In this document: in pieces, positions 16,577-25,781 of the stretch | Numbering within the stretch: the first letter of the stretch is position 1 | Layout of the letters: every line of letters starts with the position of its first letter | Assembly (NCBI RefSeq): GCF_900094625.1 | Contig: NZ_FMAJ01000001.1 | Location: 788,294 to 852,293, forward strand | Direction: 5' to 3' | DNA length: 64,000 nucleotides | DNA from: Rhizobium aethiopicum | GTDB taxonomy: Bacteria; Pseudomonadota; Alphaproteobacteria; Rhizobiales; Rhizobiaceae | The notes under the pieces: generated by a model | Seen by the model: only the letters and a program-made list of their open reading frames with translations | What the model was told of the DNA's origin: nothing | Database searches by the model: none | Made by a program: the position numbers and the translations under genes

Positions 16577-18565
16577 ATGTCTTCGATTTTTGATGTCGGC
16601 GTAATGAGCCGCCGTTCGCTGCTTGGCGGTCTCGCCGCCACCTCTGCTCTGGTGCTGCTGCACCCTTTCAGCGCGCGCGCCAGCGCCAACCAGGCCCATC
16701 TCCGGCTGATGGAAACGACCGATATCCATGTCAACGTCTTTCCTTATGACTATTATGCCGACAAACCCAACGATACGATGGGCCTTTCGCGCACCGGAAC
16801 GATCATCGACAATATACGCGCGGAAGCGGTCAATTCGCTGCTGATCGACAACGGTGACGTGCTGCAGGGCAATCCGATGGGCGATTACATGGCCTACCAG
16901 CACGGCATGAAGGACGGAGACGTCCATCCCGTGATCAAGGCGATGAACACGCTCGGCTACAGCGTGGGAACGCTCGGCAATCACGAGTTCAACTACGGCC
17001 TCGACTTCATGTTCAAGGTGCTGTCCGGCGCCAACTTCCCCTTTGTCTGCGCCAACCTGACAAAGGGCCAGCTTGCCTCGGACCCGAAGCAGGACGACCT
17101 CTTCTTCAAGCCTTACGTCATTCTGGAAAAACAGATCAAGGATGGCGCCGGCAAGGAAAGCCCGGTCAAAATCGGGTTCATCGGCTTCGTACCGCCGCAG
17201 ATCATGCTCTGGGATATCAAGAACCTTGAAGGCAAGGCGCAGACGCGTGACATCGTCGAGGCCGCCAAGGCCTGGGTTCCCGCGATGAAGGAAGCCGGCG
17301 CCGATATCGTCATTGCACTCTCCCATTCCGGCATCGACGGCAGCGCGCCATCCGACAAGATGGAAAACGCCTCCCTGCATCTGGCCGCCGTCGAAGGGAT
17401 CGACGCGATCTTCACCGGTCACCAACATCTCGTCTTCCCCGGCCCGAAGAGCTGGGACGGCATCGCCAATGCCGACCCCGTCAAGGGCACACTGCATGGC
17501 AAACCCGCGGTAATGGCCGGCTTCTGGGGCTCGCATCTCGGCCTCATCGACCTGCTCTTGGAAAAGGACGGCAACAGCTGGAAGATCGTCGATTTCACCT
17601 CGGAAGCACGGCCGATCTATCATCGCGATGACAAGAAGAAAGTGATCGCCGATTACGCCGACAAGAAGGAGGTGGTCGAGGCCGCCAAGACAGAGCATGA
17701 GGCGACGCTCGCCTATGTCCGCACGCCCGTCGGCAAGACCTCCGCGCCGCTCTATTCCTATTTCGCGCTCGTCGCCGACGATCCTTCCGTGCAGGTCGTC
17801 AGCCAGGCCCAGACCTGGTACATCAAGCAGATGCTCGCCGACACCGAATTCAAGGATCTGCCGGTGCTTTCAGCCGCGGCTCCCTTCAAGGCCGGCGGTC
17901 GCGGCGGCGCGGATTATTACACCGACGTTCCGGCCGGCGATATCGCCATCAAGAACGTCGCCGACCTCTACCTCTATCCGAACACGGTGCAGGCTGTTGC
18001 CATCACCGGCGCGCAGGTGAAGAACTGGCTCGAAATGTCGGCCGGCATGTTCAATCACATCGAAGCCGGGTCGAAGGACGCGGCGCTGCTCAACAACGAC
18101 TTCCCGTCCTACAATTTCGACGTGATCGACGGGGTGACCTACCAGATCGATCTGTCGCAGCCGCCGAAATATGATTCATCCGGCAAAACCATCAATGCTG
18201 ATTCCAACCGCATCCAGAGTCTCGCCTTCAATGGCAAGCCGATCGATCCGGCGCAGAAGTTCGTCGTCGTCACCAACAATTATCGTGCCGGCGGCGGCGG
18301 CAGTTTCCCGGAGATTGCCGCGGACAAGATGATCTTCCAGGCGCCCGACACCAATCGCGACGTCATCGTCCGCTACGTCCACGACCAGGGCACGATCAAT
18401 CCGTCGGCTGATGCGAACTGGACCTTCAAGCCGCTGCCGGGCACGACCGTTACCTTCGAGAGCGGTCCGAAGGCAAAGCAGTTCCTCGCCGCGGTCAAGA
18501 GCGTCAAGATCGAGGAGGCAGGCGAAGGAGCCGACGGCTTCTCGAAGTTCCGGCTGGTCCTTTAA
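16577..18565 (+). CDS. cpdB: 2',3'-cyclic-nucleotide 2'-phosphodiesterase/3'-nucleotidase
   Basis: A 662-residue periplasmic bifunctional nucleotidase. The N-terminus has a twin-arginine signal (MSRRSLLGGL with a hydrophobic stretch ending FSARASA). The metallophosphatase core shows TTDIHVNVFPYDYY, DNGDVLQGNP, LGNHEFNYG, ALSHSGID and TGHQH. The C-terminal 5'-nucleotidase domain has TNNYRAGGGGSFP. AAGGAG lies 8 bp upstream of the ATG. In the family it hydrolyses 2',3'-cNMP and 3'-NMP to scavenge nucleosides and phosphate. A CTGTCAT half-site occurs upstream, but I could not find a second half to call a Pho box. Confidence 0.92.
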   Translation: MSSIFDVGVMSRRSLLGGLAATSALVLLHPFSARASANQAHLRLMETTDIHVNVFPYDYYADKPNDTMGLSRTGTIIDNIRAEAVNSLLIDNGDVLQGNPMGDYMAYQHGMKDGDVHPVIKAMNTLGYSVGTLGNHEFNYGLDFMFKVLSGANFPFVCANLTKGQLASDPKQDDLFFKPYVILEKQIKDGAGKESPVKIGFIGFVPPQIMLWDIKNLEGKAQTRDIVEAAKAWVPAMKEAGADIVIALSHSGIDGSAPSDKMENASLHLAAVEGIDAIFTGHQHLVFPGPKSWDGIANADPVKGTLHGKPAVMAGFWGSHLGLIDLLLEKDGNSWKIVDFTSEARPIYHRDDKKKVIADYADKKEVVEAAKTEHEATLAYVRTPVGKTSAPLYSYFALVADDPSVQVVSQAQTWYIKQMLADTEFKDLPVLSAAAPFKAGGRGGADYYTDVPAGDIAIKNVADLYLYPNTVQAVAITGAQVKNWLEMSAGMFNHIEAGSKDAALLNNDFPSYNFDVIDGVTYQIDLSQPPKYDSSGKTINADSNRIQSLAFNGKPIDPAQKFVVVTNNYRAGGGGSFPEIAADKMIFQAPDTNRDVIVRYVHDQGTINPSADANWTFKPLPGTTVTFESGPKAKQFLAAVKSVKIEEAGEGADGFSKFRLVL

Positions 18566-18579
18566 GCGAAGGGATACCA

Positions 18580-18605
18580 ATGAAGGCGCGGTCCGGCGCC
18601 TTCAT
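18580..18605. terminator. Hairpin between cpdB and the LysR gene
   Basis: ATGAAGGCGC at 18580-18589 pairs perfectly with GCGCCTTCAT at 18596-18605 around a 6-base loop, between two convergent stops. It is probably bidirectional, though the T-runs are weak. Confidence 0.65.
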
Positions 18606-19588
18606 CATTCGGCGGCAAGCGGCGGAGCGGTGTCACGCAGTTCCGCCATTTCGGCATGGAAATCGGCCTGGTTTGGGCAGGCTGAAAGCCGCGTGCGGAA
18701 CGCGTCGATCATCCAGCTGGCGGCAGGCCCGGGCGGGTTGGCGAGCTGACGCATCGAATAGATGGCGTACTCGCCCTGTTCATAGGCATCGAGATCGAGA
18801 TGGACGAGTGCGCCGCTGCGCAAATCATCATGCATTATAGGAGCCGGAAGCCCGCCCCAGCCAAGACCGGCCTTGATAAGCTGGTGTTTCGTCGCGATAT
18901 CGCTGACGCGCCAGGTCTTATAGGACAAGACGTTGAAATCCCGCCCCTTTGTGCGGCCTGAGGCGTCGGTGACGACGAGCTGCACTTCCTCGCGCACATC
19001 GGCGAGTGTCAACGGCCGGCCGATGCGGGCAAGCGGGTGGTCGGGCGCGGCAACGGGCAACATGAAGGAGTGGCCGATTCGCTCAGTGATGATCGAATCA
19101 TCCGGCTTGAGGACCGCGCCACCGATGCCAATCGTCGCCTTGCCGCTCAGAACGAGGTCCATCACCATTCCGAGTTCGCCGACATTGAGGTTCAATGAAA
19201 CGGTCGGAAACCTCTCCCGGAATTCGTGCAGCACGTCCACCACGGCCTGCGAGGGCACCATGACGCTGATCGCCACCGAAACCTCCGCCTCGAGCCCTTC
19301 CTTCAGGCTCTTCACGCGCGCCCGCATGACCTGCAGGTCGCCGAGAATTCGTCGCGCATCCTCCAGCATCGCCTTCCCCGCTTCCGTCAGCTTCGGCTGG
19401 CGCGCCCCGGAGCGCTCGAACAGCGGCATCTCAAGCTGCGCCTCGAGATTGGCGATCGTGTAGCTGACGACCGACTGCGCGCGATTCAGCGCTCGCGACG
19501 CGGCTGAGAAGCTGCCGGTCTCGGCAACGGTCAGAAACACCTGCAACTGGTCCAGGGTCGGGTTCGGAAGCATATCCATCCATTCCAT
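18605..19588 (-). CDS. LysR-family transcriptional regulator
   Basis: A 327-residue LTTR. The N-terminal HTH is LDQLQVFLTVAETGSFSAAS with the recognition part SVVSYTIANLEAQLEMPLFER, and the periplasmic-binding-like effector domain follows from about residue 95. Three in-frame ATGs are possible (19588, 19579, 19573). The first overlaps a palindrome in the divergent promoter, so the later ones may be the true start. It is divergent from azoreductase, which it probably controls in response to quinone or electrophile stress. Confidence 0.9.
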   Translation of the reverse strand: MEWMDMLPNPTLDQLQVFLTVAETGSFSAASRALNRAQSVVSYTIANLEAQLEMPLFERSGARQPKLTEAGKAMLEDARRILGDLQVMRARVKSLKEGLEAEVSVAISVMVPSQAVVDVLHEFRERFPTVSLNLNVGELGMVMDLVLSGKATIGIGGAVLKPDDSIITERIGHSFMLPVAAPDHPLARIGRPLTLADVREEVQLVVTDASGRTKGRDFNVLSYKTWRVSDIATKHQLIKAGLGWGGLPAPIMHDDLRSGALVHLDLDAYEQGEYAIYSMRQLANPPGPAASWMIDAFRTRLSACPNQADFHAEMAELRDTAPPLAAE

Positions 19589-19601
19589 CGATAGTTTCGA
19601 T
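19587..19601. promoter_or_regulatory. LysR-type operator candidate
   Basis: ATCGA-TAGTT-TCGAT is a 15-bp interrupted palindrome fitting the LTTR T-N11-A box (T19588 to A19600). It sits between the divergent LysR and azoreductase genes. A second TTTCGATAG-like half occurs about 20 bp toward azoR. Confidence 0.5.
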
Positions 19602-19711
19602 CGACATTATCACCGTTTTTTCGATAGCAGGCCAGACTTATTTTCCTTCTCGACACCGCGGCTCACCTCCCAGCAACGGGCCGTCACACCCAATTCGAAA
19701 GGAAATGCACC

Positions 19712-20326
19712 ATGTCGTCCATCCTTCTTCTGACGTCCAGCCCGCGGGCCGAATCGCTCTCGACGCCGATCGCCGTCGATCTCGCCGAAAAGCTGAAGAG
19801 CCAGAAGCCGGGCAGCGTCGTCGTCCGCCGGGATCTTGCCGCCAATCCGCTTCCGCATATCGATGACCTGTTCACCGGCGCGATCCGCAAGCCGGCGGAC
19901 GCCCTGACCGCCGAAGAAATCGCAGCCATCAAAACCTCCGACGAACTCGTCGCCGAACTGTTTGCCGCCGACACGATCGTTATCAGCACCGGCCTGATCA
20001 ACTTCAACATCTATTCCTCGCTGAAGACCTGGATCGACAATGTCGCTCGTGCCGGCGTGACCTTCAAGTACACCGAAACCGGCCCGGTCGGGCTCGTCAC
20101 CGGCAAGAAGGTCTATGTCGTGCTCACCTCCGGCGGTGTCTACTCGCAGGGACCGGCAGCGCCGCTGAACCATGCCGTGCCGTACCTGAAGTCGGTTCTC
20201 GGCTTCCTCGGCATTACCGATATCGAGACCATCTATGTCGAAGGTCTCGCCTTCGGTCCGGATGCTGCCGAAAAGGCCATCGACGCTGCCAAGTCGCGCG
20301 TCCAGGAAATCGCCCTGGCCGCCTGA
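19712..20326 (+). CDS. azoR: FMN-dependent NADH:quinone/azo oxidoreductase
   Basis: A 204-residue flavodoxin-like AzoR. The phosphate-binding segment LTSSPRAESLST is at the N-terminus. The conserved TGLINFNIYSSLKTWIDN stretch precedes FMN-contacting VLTSGGVYSQGP. In the family it reduces quinones and azo dyes using NADH and protects against thiol-reactive quinones. A divergent LysR regulator and a downstream terminator make it a single-gene unit. Confidence 0.92.
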   Translation: MSSILLLTSSPRAESLSTPIAVDLAEKLKSQKPGSVVVRRDLAANPLPHIDDLFTGAIRKPADALTAEEIAAIKTSDELVAELFAADTIVISTGLINFNIYSSLKTWIDNVARAGVTFKYTETGPVGLVTGKKVYVVLTSGGVYSQGPAAPLNHAVPYLKSVLGFLGITDIETIYVEGLAFGPDAAEKAIDAAKSRVQEIALAA

Positions 20327-20355
20327 TCGGCTCTCAAACGCTGACTGCAGTACAG

Positions 20356-20380
20356 CGGCCGGCATTCGCCGGCCGTTTGT
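20356..20380. terminator. Terminator between azoR and the TetR gene
   Basis: CGGCCGGC at 20356-20363 pairs with GCCGGCCG at 20368-20375 around an ATTC loop and is followed by TTTGT. It lies between convergent stops. Confidence 0.75.
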
Positions 20381-20955
20381 CATTTGTCGATGCCGGCGAC
20401 AAAATCACGGATCGTCGCAAGAATTTCCGCCGATAGTTCATCATCGGTGGAAATCCTCGCAAGGCCGATTCCGCCTGCCATCATCGCGAAGGCGATGATC
20501 GCCTTGCGCCGCCTTCCTCCTTCGTCCGCACCCGCAGCCTTGCTCGTCAGAGCTTCGAAATTGCGTTTTAGCCCGTCCGTCGCGATCGCCCGCGCCTTCT
20601 CGCCGCTGCGGGATAGATCGGAGGTCAGTGCGGCAAAAGGGCAGCCTTGGCCGGGATTGTCGCGATGATAGGCGCTGACATAACGATCTGCGATGTCGGC
20701 CGCGGTCATCTCCGCCGGGTTCACCCCCTCGGCCTGCAGCCTGCGTCCCCATGAATCGAAAGCAGACTGGACCGCCTCGGCGACGAGATCGTCGCGGGAG
20801 GCGAAGTGCTTGTAGAAGCCGCCGACGGTCAGGCCGGCTTCTTTCATCAGGTCGGCGACGCCAATCCCTTCAAGCCCCTCCTCGCGCAGCCGCTTCGACG
20901 CGGTCTCGACGATCTTCTCGTGCGTCTTCTGTTTTTCCAGCTGCGAACGCCCCAT
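20380..20955 (-). CDS. TetR-family transcriptional regulator
   Basis: A 192-residue repressor. The HTH region has KIVETASKRLREEGLEGIGV and the recognition helix LTVGGFYKHFASRDDLVAEA. The C-terminal domain (NPGQGCPFAALTSDLSRSG) resembles the YxaF/LmrA-like TetR group. I start at the ATG at 20955 (MGRSQLEKQKT); the frame to 21000 would overlap the operator. It is divergent from an SDR gene with a palindromic operator between them, so it probably represses both. Confidence 0.9.
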   Translation of the reverse strand: MGRSQLEKQKTHEKIVETASKRLREEGLEGIGVADLMKEAGLTVGGFYKHFASRDDLVAEAVQSAFDSWGRRLQAEGVNPAEMTAADIADRYVSAYHRDNPGQGCPFAALTSDLSRSGEKARAIATDGLKRNFEALTSKAAGADEGGRRRKAIIAFAMMAGGIGLARISTDDELSAEILATIRDFVAGIDK

Positions 20956-20987
20956 CGGAACCTCCCGAATTGCCTCTTGACTTACAT

Positions 20988-21038
20988 GGATTACAATCAT
21001 AATCCTTGTAGATAACGATCATAATCCAGATCGTTGTC
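20988..21038. promoter_or_regulatory. TetR operator region with two palindromes
   Basis: The first palindrome is GGATTA-CAATCA-TAATCC (20988-21005). The second is GATAACGATC (21011-21020) with GATCGTTGTC (21029-21038), matching at 9 of 10 positions. The motif ATCATAATCC recurs in both. They sit in the 105-bp gap between the divergent TetR and SDR genes. Confidence 0.65.
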
Positions 21039-21060
21039 ATTTCCAAGAGGAGCATGAATC

Positions 21061-21837
21061 ATGCGTCTAAGAAACAAGGTCGCGCTGATCACCGGCGGCA
21101 ATAGCGGTATCGGTCTTGCGACCGCCAGGGTCTTCATCGACGAGGGTGCCAAAGTCGTGATCACCGGCCGCAACCCGGAAACGCTTGCCGCCGCCGAACA
21201 GGCGCTTGGGTCGGGCGTGCTGGCGCTGAAGGTCGACGTCACCGATACCGCCGCCACCGAAAAGGCCTTCGCGGAAGCTGCCGCAAAGGTCGGCAAGTTC
21301 GACATCGTCTTCGCCAATGCGGGCATCGGCGGCGCGACACCGCTTGGTGACACGTCGCCGGAGCAGTTCAACCGGATCATCAGCACCAATCTGACGGCAG
21401 TGTTTTTCACCGTGCAGGCGGCCCTGCCGCATCTCAGCGACGGCGGCTCGGTCATTCTCAACGGTTCGGTGCATGCCGTGCTCGGCGCTCCCGGCTGGTC
21501 GGCCTATGCGGCGACCAAGGCGGCGGTGCGCGCGATGACGCGCAATATGGCGTCCGAACTCGCGCCGCGCCGCGTCCGGGTCAACCAGGTGACACCAGGC
21601 GGCACGAAGACGCCGATCTGGTCGCCAATGGCGCCAACGGAAGATGCGATGTCGGCGCTCGAGGTTCGCATGGGCGGCCTGAGCCCGCTCGGCCGCATGA
21701 GCGAAGCCGACGAAATCGCCAAAGCGGCGCTCTATCTCGCCTCGGACGATTCCGCCAATGTTACCGGCATCGAGATCACCGTCGACGGCGGCATGACGAG
21801 CGCGCCTTCAGGCGCCAAGATTTTCCGCGCCGCCTGA
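21061..21837 (+). CDS. Short-chain dehydrogenase/reductase (TetR-linked)
   Basis: A 258-residue classical SDR. It has ALITGGNSGIGLAT (residues 8-21), KVDVTDT, FANAGIGG, the catalytic Ser in LNGSVHAVLG, YAATK and the C-terminal DGGMTSAPSG pattern. An AGAGGAG site lies 7 bp upstream. It is divergent from a TetR repressor, a common arrangement for inducible detoxifying oxidoreductases. The substrate is unknown. Confidence 0.9.
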   Translation: MRLRNKVALITGGNSGIGLATARVFIDEGAKVVITGRNPETLAAAEQALGSGVLALKVDVTDTAATEKAFAEAAAKVGKFDIVFANAGIGGATPLGDTSPEQFNRIISTNLTAVFFTVQAALPHLSDGGSVILNGSVHAVLGAPGWSAYAATKAAVRAMTRNMASELAPRRVRVNQVTPGGTKTPIWSPMAPTEDAMSALEVRMGGLSPLGRMSEADEIAKAALYLASDDSANVTGIEITVDGGMTSAPSGAKIFRAA

Positions 21838-21846
21838 GCGAGTGGG

Positions 21847-23115
21847 TTAACCGGGCTCCATGACGCCGGAGCGGCCGACGACGCAGTTGCGGCCGCTCCT
21901 CTTCGCCGCATAGAGCCTGCTGTCGGCGGCTGCGAGGACCGCAGTGAAACTCACGCCGTCCTGGTCGGCCGTCGCAACGCCGATGCTGACTGTCACCGGC
22001 CTGTCATCCGGCGTCTTGACGCTGGTCTCGATCGTCCAGCGCAGCCGCTCGCCAAGCGATAGCCCTTCTTCATGGCTTGTGCCGGGGCAGACGGCGACGA
22101 ATTCCTCTCCGCCGAAGCGGAAGATGCGGTCGCTTGAGCGCAGTGTCGTGCCGAGCCGGGCGGCGATTGCCTTCAAAACCTCGTCGCCCTGCAGATGGCC
22201 ATAGCCGTCATTGACATCCTTGAAATGATCGGCGTCGATAATGAGGACGGTGGCGAATACCCCCTGCTTCAATGCCTCGCGCAACATCAGCGGCGCTTCC
22301 AGTTCCATACGCGTGCGATCGTAGACGCCGGTGAGCATGTCACGGCCGGTGCGTTCGAGAAGGTCGTTATAGCGCTCGCGGAATGTCAGGTCGCCGAATA
22401 CGTCGCTGATGGAGCGCGCGGAGGCGTCCGCGCCGACGCGACGGATGCGGTATTCATAGAGCGCGAACAGTCCCGCATAGAGGCAGACGGCGAGCATCTT
22501 AGCCTTCCACCCGCCCCAGAATACGGCAATCGGCACATCCAGGAAGTAATGCAGCGCGGCGAAGAAGCCAACCTGATCGAAGGTCAGCAGTATGAAACCC
22601 GAGATCATGAAACGCACGACGGTGCGCCGGCGGAAGAAATCACCGAGTTTCTCGTAAAGCAGGATGATGCCGAGCGAATCGAGATAGAGCAGCGCCGTGC
22701 CCCAGACCATCAGCCAGCCGATCTCCTTGAGGAAATCGACATCGGGCGTATGGCCGGGCGATATCTGCAACGGTTGGTGCATCTGCAGAACCCAAGCGAT
22801 GCCGACAGTGAGCAGGTTACCGAGGAACAGGCCGTAGATCGGCTGGCGCACCGTCGCGGCATCCTCCTGCAGGTAAAGCATCAGGATCATCATCAGCTTG
22901 CCGGAGAAGAAAACGGAGGAGCCGGGTGACACGTCGCCGAATGGCAGCGACACGTAAAAAACCGCCGCCAGATAGGTTTCCATGAAATGCATGACGCCGA
23001 GCGCCGTCAGAAAAACCCCGAGGCCGAGCCGATGGCGGAAATGCAGAAGCGTCACCATCAGCACGAAATAGGCGACGGCTTCGATGACGAAGAGCGCGAG
23101 GTTGAATGTCTCCAT
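21847..23115 (-). CDS. Membrane-bound diguanylate cyclase (GGDEF)
   Basis: A 422-residue protein. The first about 240 residues hold seven or so hydrophobic segments, forming an integral-membrane sensor. A short linker leads to a GGDEF domain with FRFGGEEFVAV as the active-site loop (GGEEF), preceded by IIDADHFKDVNDGYGH. No RxxD inhibitory site is evident just before GGEEF, so product inhibition may be absent. I use the ATG at 23115 (METFNLALFVIEAV); the frame extends to 23229 without membrane character. It should make cyclic di-GMP. Confidence 0.88.
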   Translation of the reverse strand: METFNLALFVIEAVAYFVLMVTLLHFRHRLGLGVFLTALGVMHFMETYLAAVFYVSLPFGDVSPGSSVFFSGKLMMILMLYLQEDAATVRQPIYGLFLGNLLTVGIAWVLQMHQPLQISPGHTPDVDFLKEIGWLMVWGTALLYLDSLGIILLYEKLGDFFRRRTVVRFMISGFILLTFDQVGFFAALHYFLDVPIAVFWGGWKAKMLAVCLYAGLFALYEYRIRRVGADASARSISDVFGDLTFRERYNDLLERTGRDMLTGVYDRTRMELEAPLMLREALKQGVFATVLIIDADHFKDVNDGYGHLQGDEVLKAIAARLGTTLRSSDRIFRFGGEEFVAVCPGTSHEEGLSLGERLRWTIETSVKTPDDRPVTVSIGVATADQDGVSFTAVLAAADSRLYAAKRSGRNCVVGRSGVMEPG

Positions 23116-23373
23116 CACGGCACCGCAGTGTCCGGGAGGCGCCCTCGCGGCCGGGCGGGCGCTGCGATTACGGCAGCGGATCCTTTGATCGATCGTCTGA
23201 AAAACTGAAGCACCAAGGCAGCCCTGCAAATCCTGCAGGCGACAGCTTTGGCCGCAATCCTTTAAGATTGGGTGTGCAAGATCGGATGAGCGGGTTCAAG
23301 GCCCGGATCACACGCTTGAAACGCAAGGAAATTCGCGCCGATGGCGAAGGTCGCTCGGACCTGGACTCCGGTT

Positions 23374-23700
23374 TCAGACCTGCCGGATCTTCTCGCCGTC
23401 ACCGAACAGTGACGGGCCGTGCTGATCGATGATCTGCTGCGCCTTGCGCACCGTGCACTCGATCGCATCGTCGGAGGAGGAGAAGAGATCGGCGCGGATG
23501 AAATTGCGCACCAGCACCTCGTCGCCGACCTTCTTTTCTATGCGGCCGGCCAGCCGATATTGGCTGCCTTCCTTACGCGGCTCCGCATAGATCGTGCAAT
23601 CGCCGTAGAGCTGCGGCTCGCCAGATGGCCCCGCCGCCTGCGAGGCCGGTTTGGACCCGCCGGAGAACATCGAAAAGAGATTTGAAATGAATGAAGCCAT
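23374..23700 (-). CDS. HlyU-family protein
   Basis: A 108-residue protein. After a hydrophobic N-terminus (FISNLFSMFSGGS), the rest matches the HlyU family: LYGDCTIYAEPRKEGSQYRL, GRIEKKVGD and NFIRADLFSSSDDA. In Vibrio HlyU-family members act in hemolysin regulation, but this short alphaproteobacterial form is uncharacterised and the regulatory role should not be assumed. It lies 37 bp downstream of ilvA on the same strand and may share its transcript. Confidence 0.78.
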   Translation of the reverse strand: MASFISNLFSMFSGGSKPASQAAGPSGEPQLYGDCTIYAEPRKEGSQYRLAGRIEKKVGDEVLVRNFIRADLFSSSDDAIECTVRKAQQIIDQHGPSLFGDGEKIRQV

Positions 23701-23737
23701 GACGCGTCTCTAGCACGGAGGCCTTGCAATCGCCAAG

Positions 23738-24988
23738 TCAAATGATCAGGTTGGCAAGGATCTCATTTTCGGTGATATCCTCGTAACCCATGCCGGAAGC
23801 TTGGAAATTTGCAATTAGCCGGGCGAAATTCTCAGGCGCCTTGGTTTCGATGCCGATCAGGATCGAGCCGAAGTTGCGCGCCGATTTTTTCAGATATTCA
23901 AAGCGGGCAATATCATCGTCGGGGCCAAGCAGATTGAGGAAATCCCTGAGCGCCCCGGGGCGCTGGGCGAGCCGCAGGATGAAATACTTCTTCAGCCCTG
24001 CGTGACGCATGGCTCTTTCCTTTACGTCAGGCAGACGCTCGAAATCGAAATTGCCGCCGGAAACGACGGCGACGATGGTCTTGCCGCGGATTGCCTGACG
24101 GTCCATCGCGGCGACCGCCGTCAGCGACAGCGCGCCGGCCGGCTCCAGCACGACGCCCTCGACATTCAACATCTCCTGGATGGTGACGCAGATGGCGTTT
24201 TCCGGCATAAGTCGCACCTGCTCGGCCGGGAAATCGCGAAGGGCGGCGAAATTCAGATCGCCAATGCGGGCGACCGCAGCGCCGTCGACGAAATTGTCGA
24301 CCTTGGCAAGTGTCGTCACCTTGCCTGCCTCGATGCTGCGCCTGAGGCTTGGGGCGCCGGCCGGTTCGGCGAACACGAAGGCCGACTTCGGCACGATGTC
24401 GTCGAGATAACCGGTAATGCCTGCGGCCAGTCCGCCGCCGCCGACCGGCAGGACGACCATATCGGGCACCGTTCCCTCAGGCAGCTGCTGCATGATCTCG
24501 GCGGCAACGGTCGCCTGCCCCTCGATGATATCGGCATGGTCGAAGGGCGGCACCATGACGCCGCCGACCGCCTCGACATGCTCGCGCGCCGCCTGATAGC
24601 ACTGATCGAAAAAGTCGCCGAACAGCCGGATGGTGATGAATTCGGCGCCGAACATGCGGGTTTTGTCAATCTTCTGCTGCGGCGTCGTCACCGGCATGAA
24701 GACGACGCCAGGCACGCCGAAATGGCGGCAGACATAGGCGAAACCTTGGGCGTGGTTGCCGGCCGAGGCGCAGACGAAGGTCTTGCCGGCCGCCCCCTGC
24801 CCGATCGCCTTGCGGAAGAAATTGAAGGCGCCGCGGATCTTGTAGGAGCGCACCGGCGACAGATCCTCGCGCTTCAGCCAGATATCGGCGCCGTAGCGAG
24901 CCGAGAGATGATCATTGAGCTGCAGCGGCGTTGCCGGGAACAGGCTGCGCATTGCCTCCTCGGCGCTTTCGATTTCAAGTCTCGTCAC
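23738..24988 (-). CDS. ilvA: Threonine ammonia-lyase (threonine dehydratase)
   Basis: A 416-residue PLP enzyme converting threonine to 2-oxobutanoate, the first step of isoleucine synthesis. The PLP Lys is K50 in SYKIRGAFN, the glycine-rich loop is VLPVGGGGLAAG, and ASAGNHAQGFA is the substrate loop. The C-terminal about 80 residues form a single ACT-like regulatory domain (KKYFILRLAQRPGALRDFLN), so this is the shorter form with one regulatory module. It could also act on serine. Confidence 0.92.
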   Translation of the reverse strand: MTRLEIESAEEAMRSLFPATPLQLNDHLSARYGADIWLKREDLSPVRSYKIRGAFNFFRKAIGQGAAGKTFVCASAGNHAQGFAYVCRHFGVPGVVFMPVTTPQQKIDKTRMFGAEFITIRLFGDFFDQCYQAAREHVEAVGGVMVPPFDHADIIEGQATVAAEIMQQLPEGTVPDMVVLPVGGGGLAAGITGYLDDIVPKSAFVFAEPAGAPSLRRSIEAGKVTTLAKVDNFVDGAAVARIGDLNFAALRDFPAEQVRLMPENAICVTIQEMLNVEGVVLEPAGALSLTAVAAMDRQAIRGKTIVAVVSGGNFDFERLPDVKERAMRHAGLKKYFILRLAQRPGALRDFLNLLGPDDDIARFEYLKKSARNFGSILIGIETKAPENFARLIANFQASGMGYEDITENEILANLII

Positions 24989-25187
24989 GGGCGTTGTCCA
25001 TCCTTCGATTAGCCACCGCCGCTATGGCACAGGCCAGCGGGCAAAAGAAGGCCGCTCCGGCCATTTCCGGTTCGTTGAGCGATCGGCTCAGATCCTGATG
25101 CCGGCCTATCTTAAGCCAATCGCAAAATCGGCGGCAGATGAACGGATTTTAACTGTCAATGAAAGGGGCTGCCACTTATATGGAGCG

Positions 25188-25562
25188 ATGATGATCTTCA
25201 AATTCGCAAGACCGCTCGCCTGGCTGTTGCTCGCCCTCATCCTGTTTGTCACGGTTTCGCCGATCGGGCTGAGGCCGGATACGGTGACGACGGTCGATAC
25301 GGACCGCGGCGCTGCCTATGTTCTTCTCGGCCTCGCCTTTGCACTCGCCTATCCGAAGCAGTGGAAACTGGTGGCGGTGCTGCTGATCATTGGGGCGGTC
25401 GCCATCGAATATCTGCAGTATTTCGCGCCGACCCGGCATCCGCGCCTGCATGACGCGGGCATGAAAGCCATGGGCGCCGCCCTAGGCCTCGTCGCCGGTC
25501 GGGTGATTAACAGATGGCGCGTGAGCAGAGCTCCAAACGGCCTGCCTTTCGCAGAACCCTGA
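25188..25562 (+). CDS. VanZ-like small membrane protein
   Basis: A 124-residue membrane protein. Helices are visible at ARPLAWLLLALILFVTVSPI, AAYVLLGLAFALAY, LVAVLLIIGAVAIEYLQYF and GMKAMGAALGLVAG. The EYLQ(Y/L)F...R..L.D motif between the last two helices is typical of VanZ-like domains. The start could be either ATG at 25188 or 25191. The function is unknown. The long upstream open frame has no coding support. Confidence 0.78.
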   Translation: MMIFKFARPLAWLLLALILFVTVSPIGLRPDTVTTVDTDRGAAYVLLGLAFALAYPKQWKLVAVLLIIGAVAIEYLQYFAPTRHPRLHDAGMKAMGAALGLVAGRVINRWRVSRAPNGLPFAEP

Positions 25563-25573
25563 TGATTGCGGAT

Positions 25574-25705
25574 TCAGAAACCCGGCAAATCCATCGCCCA
25601 GAAAAGCAGCGGTATCGCAGCCGCAACAGTTGCAAGAACAAGTGCGACGCTCGTCTTGAATATCCGGACGCGCCGAACCCTGGTCCCGCTCCAATCGTAA
25701 ACCAT
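25574..25705 (-). CDS. Putative 43-residue single-pass membrane protein
   Basis: An ATG at 25705 with GGGAG 7 bp upstream opens a 43-codon frame. The product has a basic N-terminal half (MVYDWSGTRVRRVRIFKTSV) and a hydrophobic helix (ALVLATVAAAIPLLFWAMDL) before the stop at 25574. The positive-inside arrangement and GC-rich third positions support coding. It lies between the tRNA-Leu gene and the end of the VanZ-like gene. No family is recognised. Confidence 0.5.
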   Translation of the reverse strand: MVYDWSGTRVRRVRIFKTSVALVLATVAAAIPLLFWAMDLPGF

Positions 25706-25781
25706 CGTCTTACTCCCACAAGACAACACTTACTCGCCGCGGCGCAATCCTTGCACCGAAAATGTCATTGTCAAGCAATAA

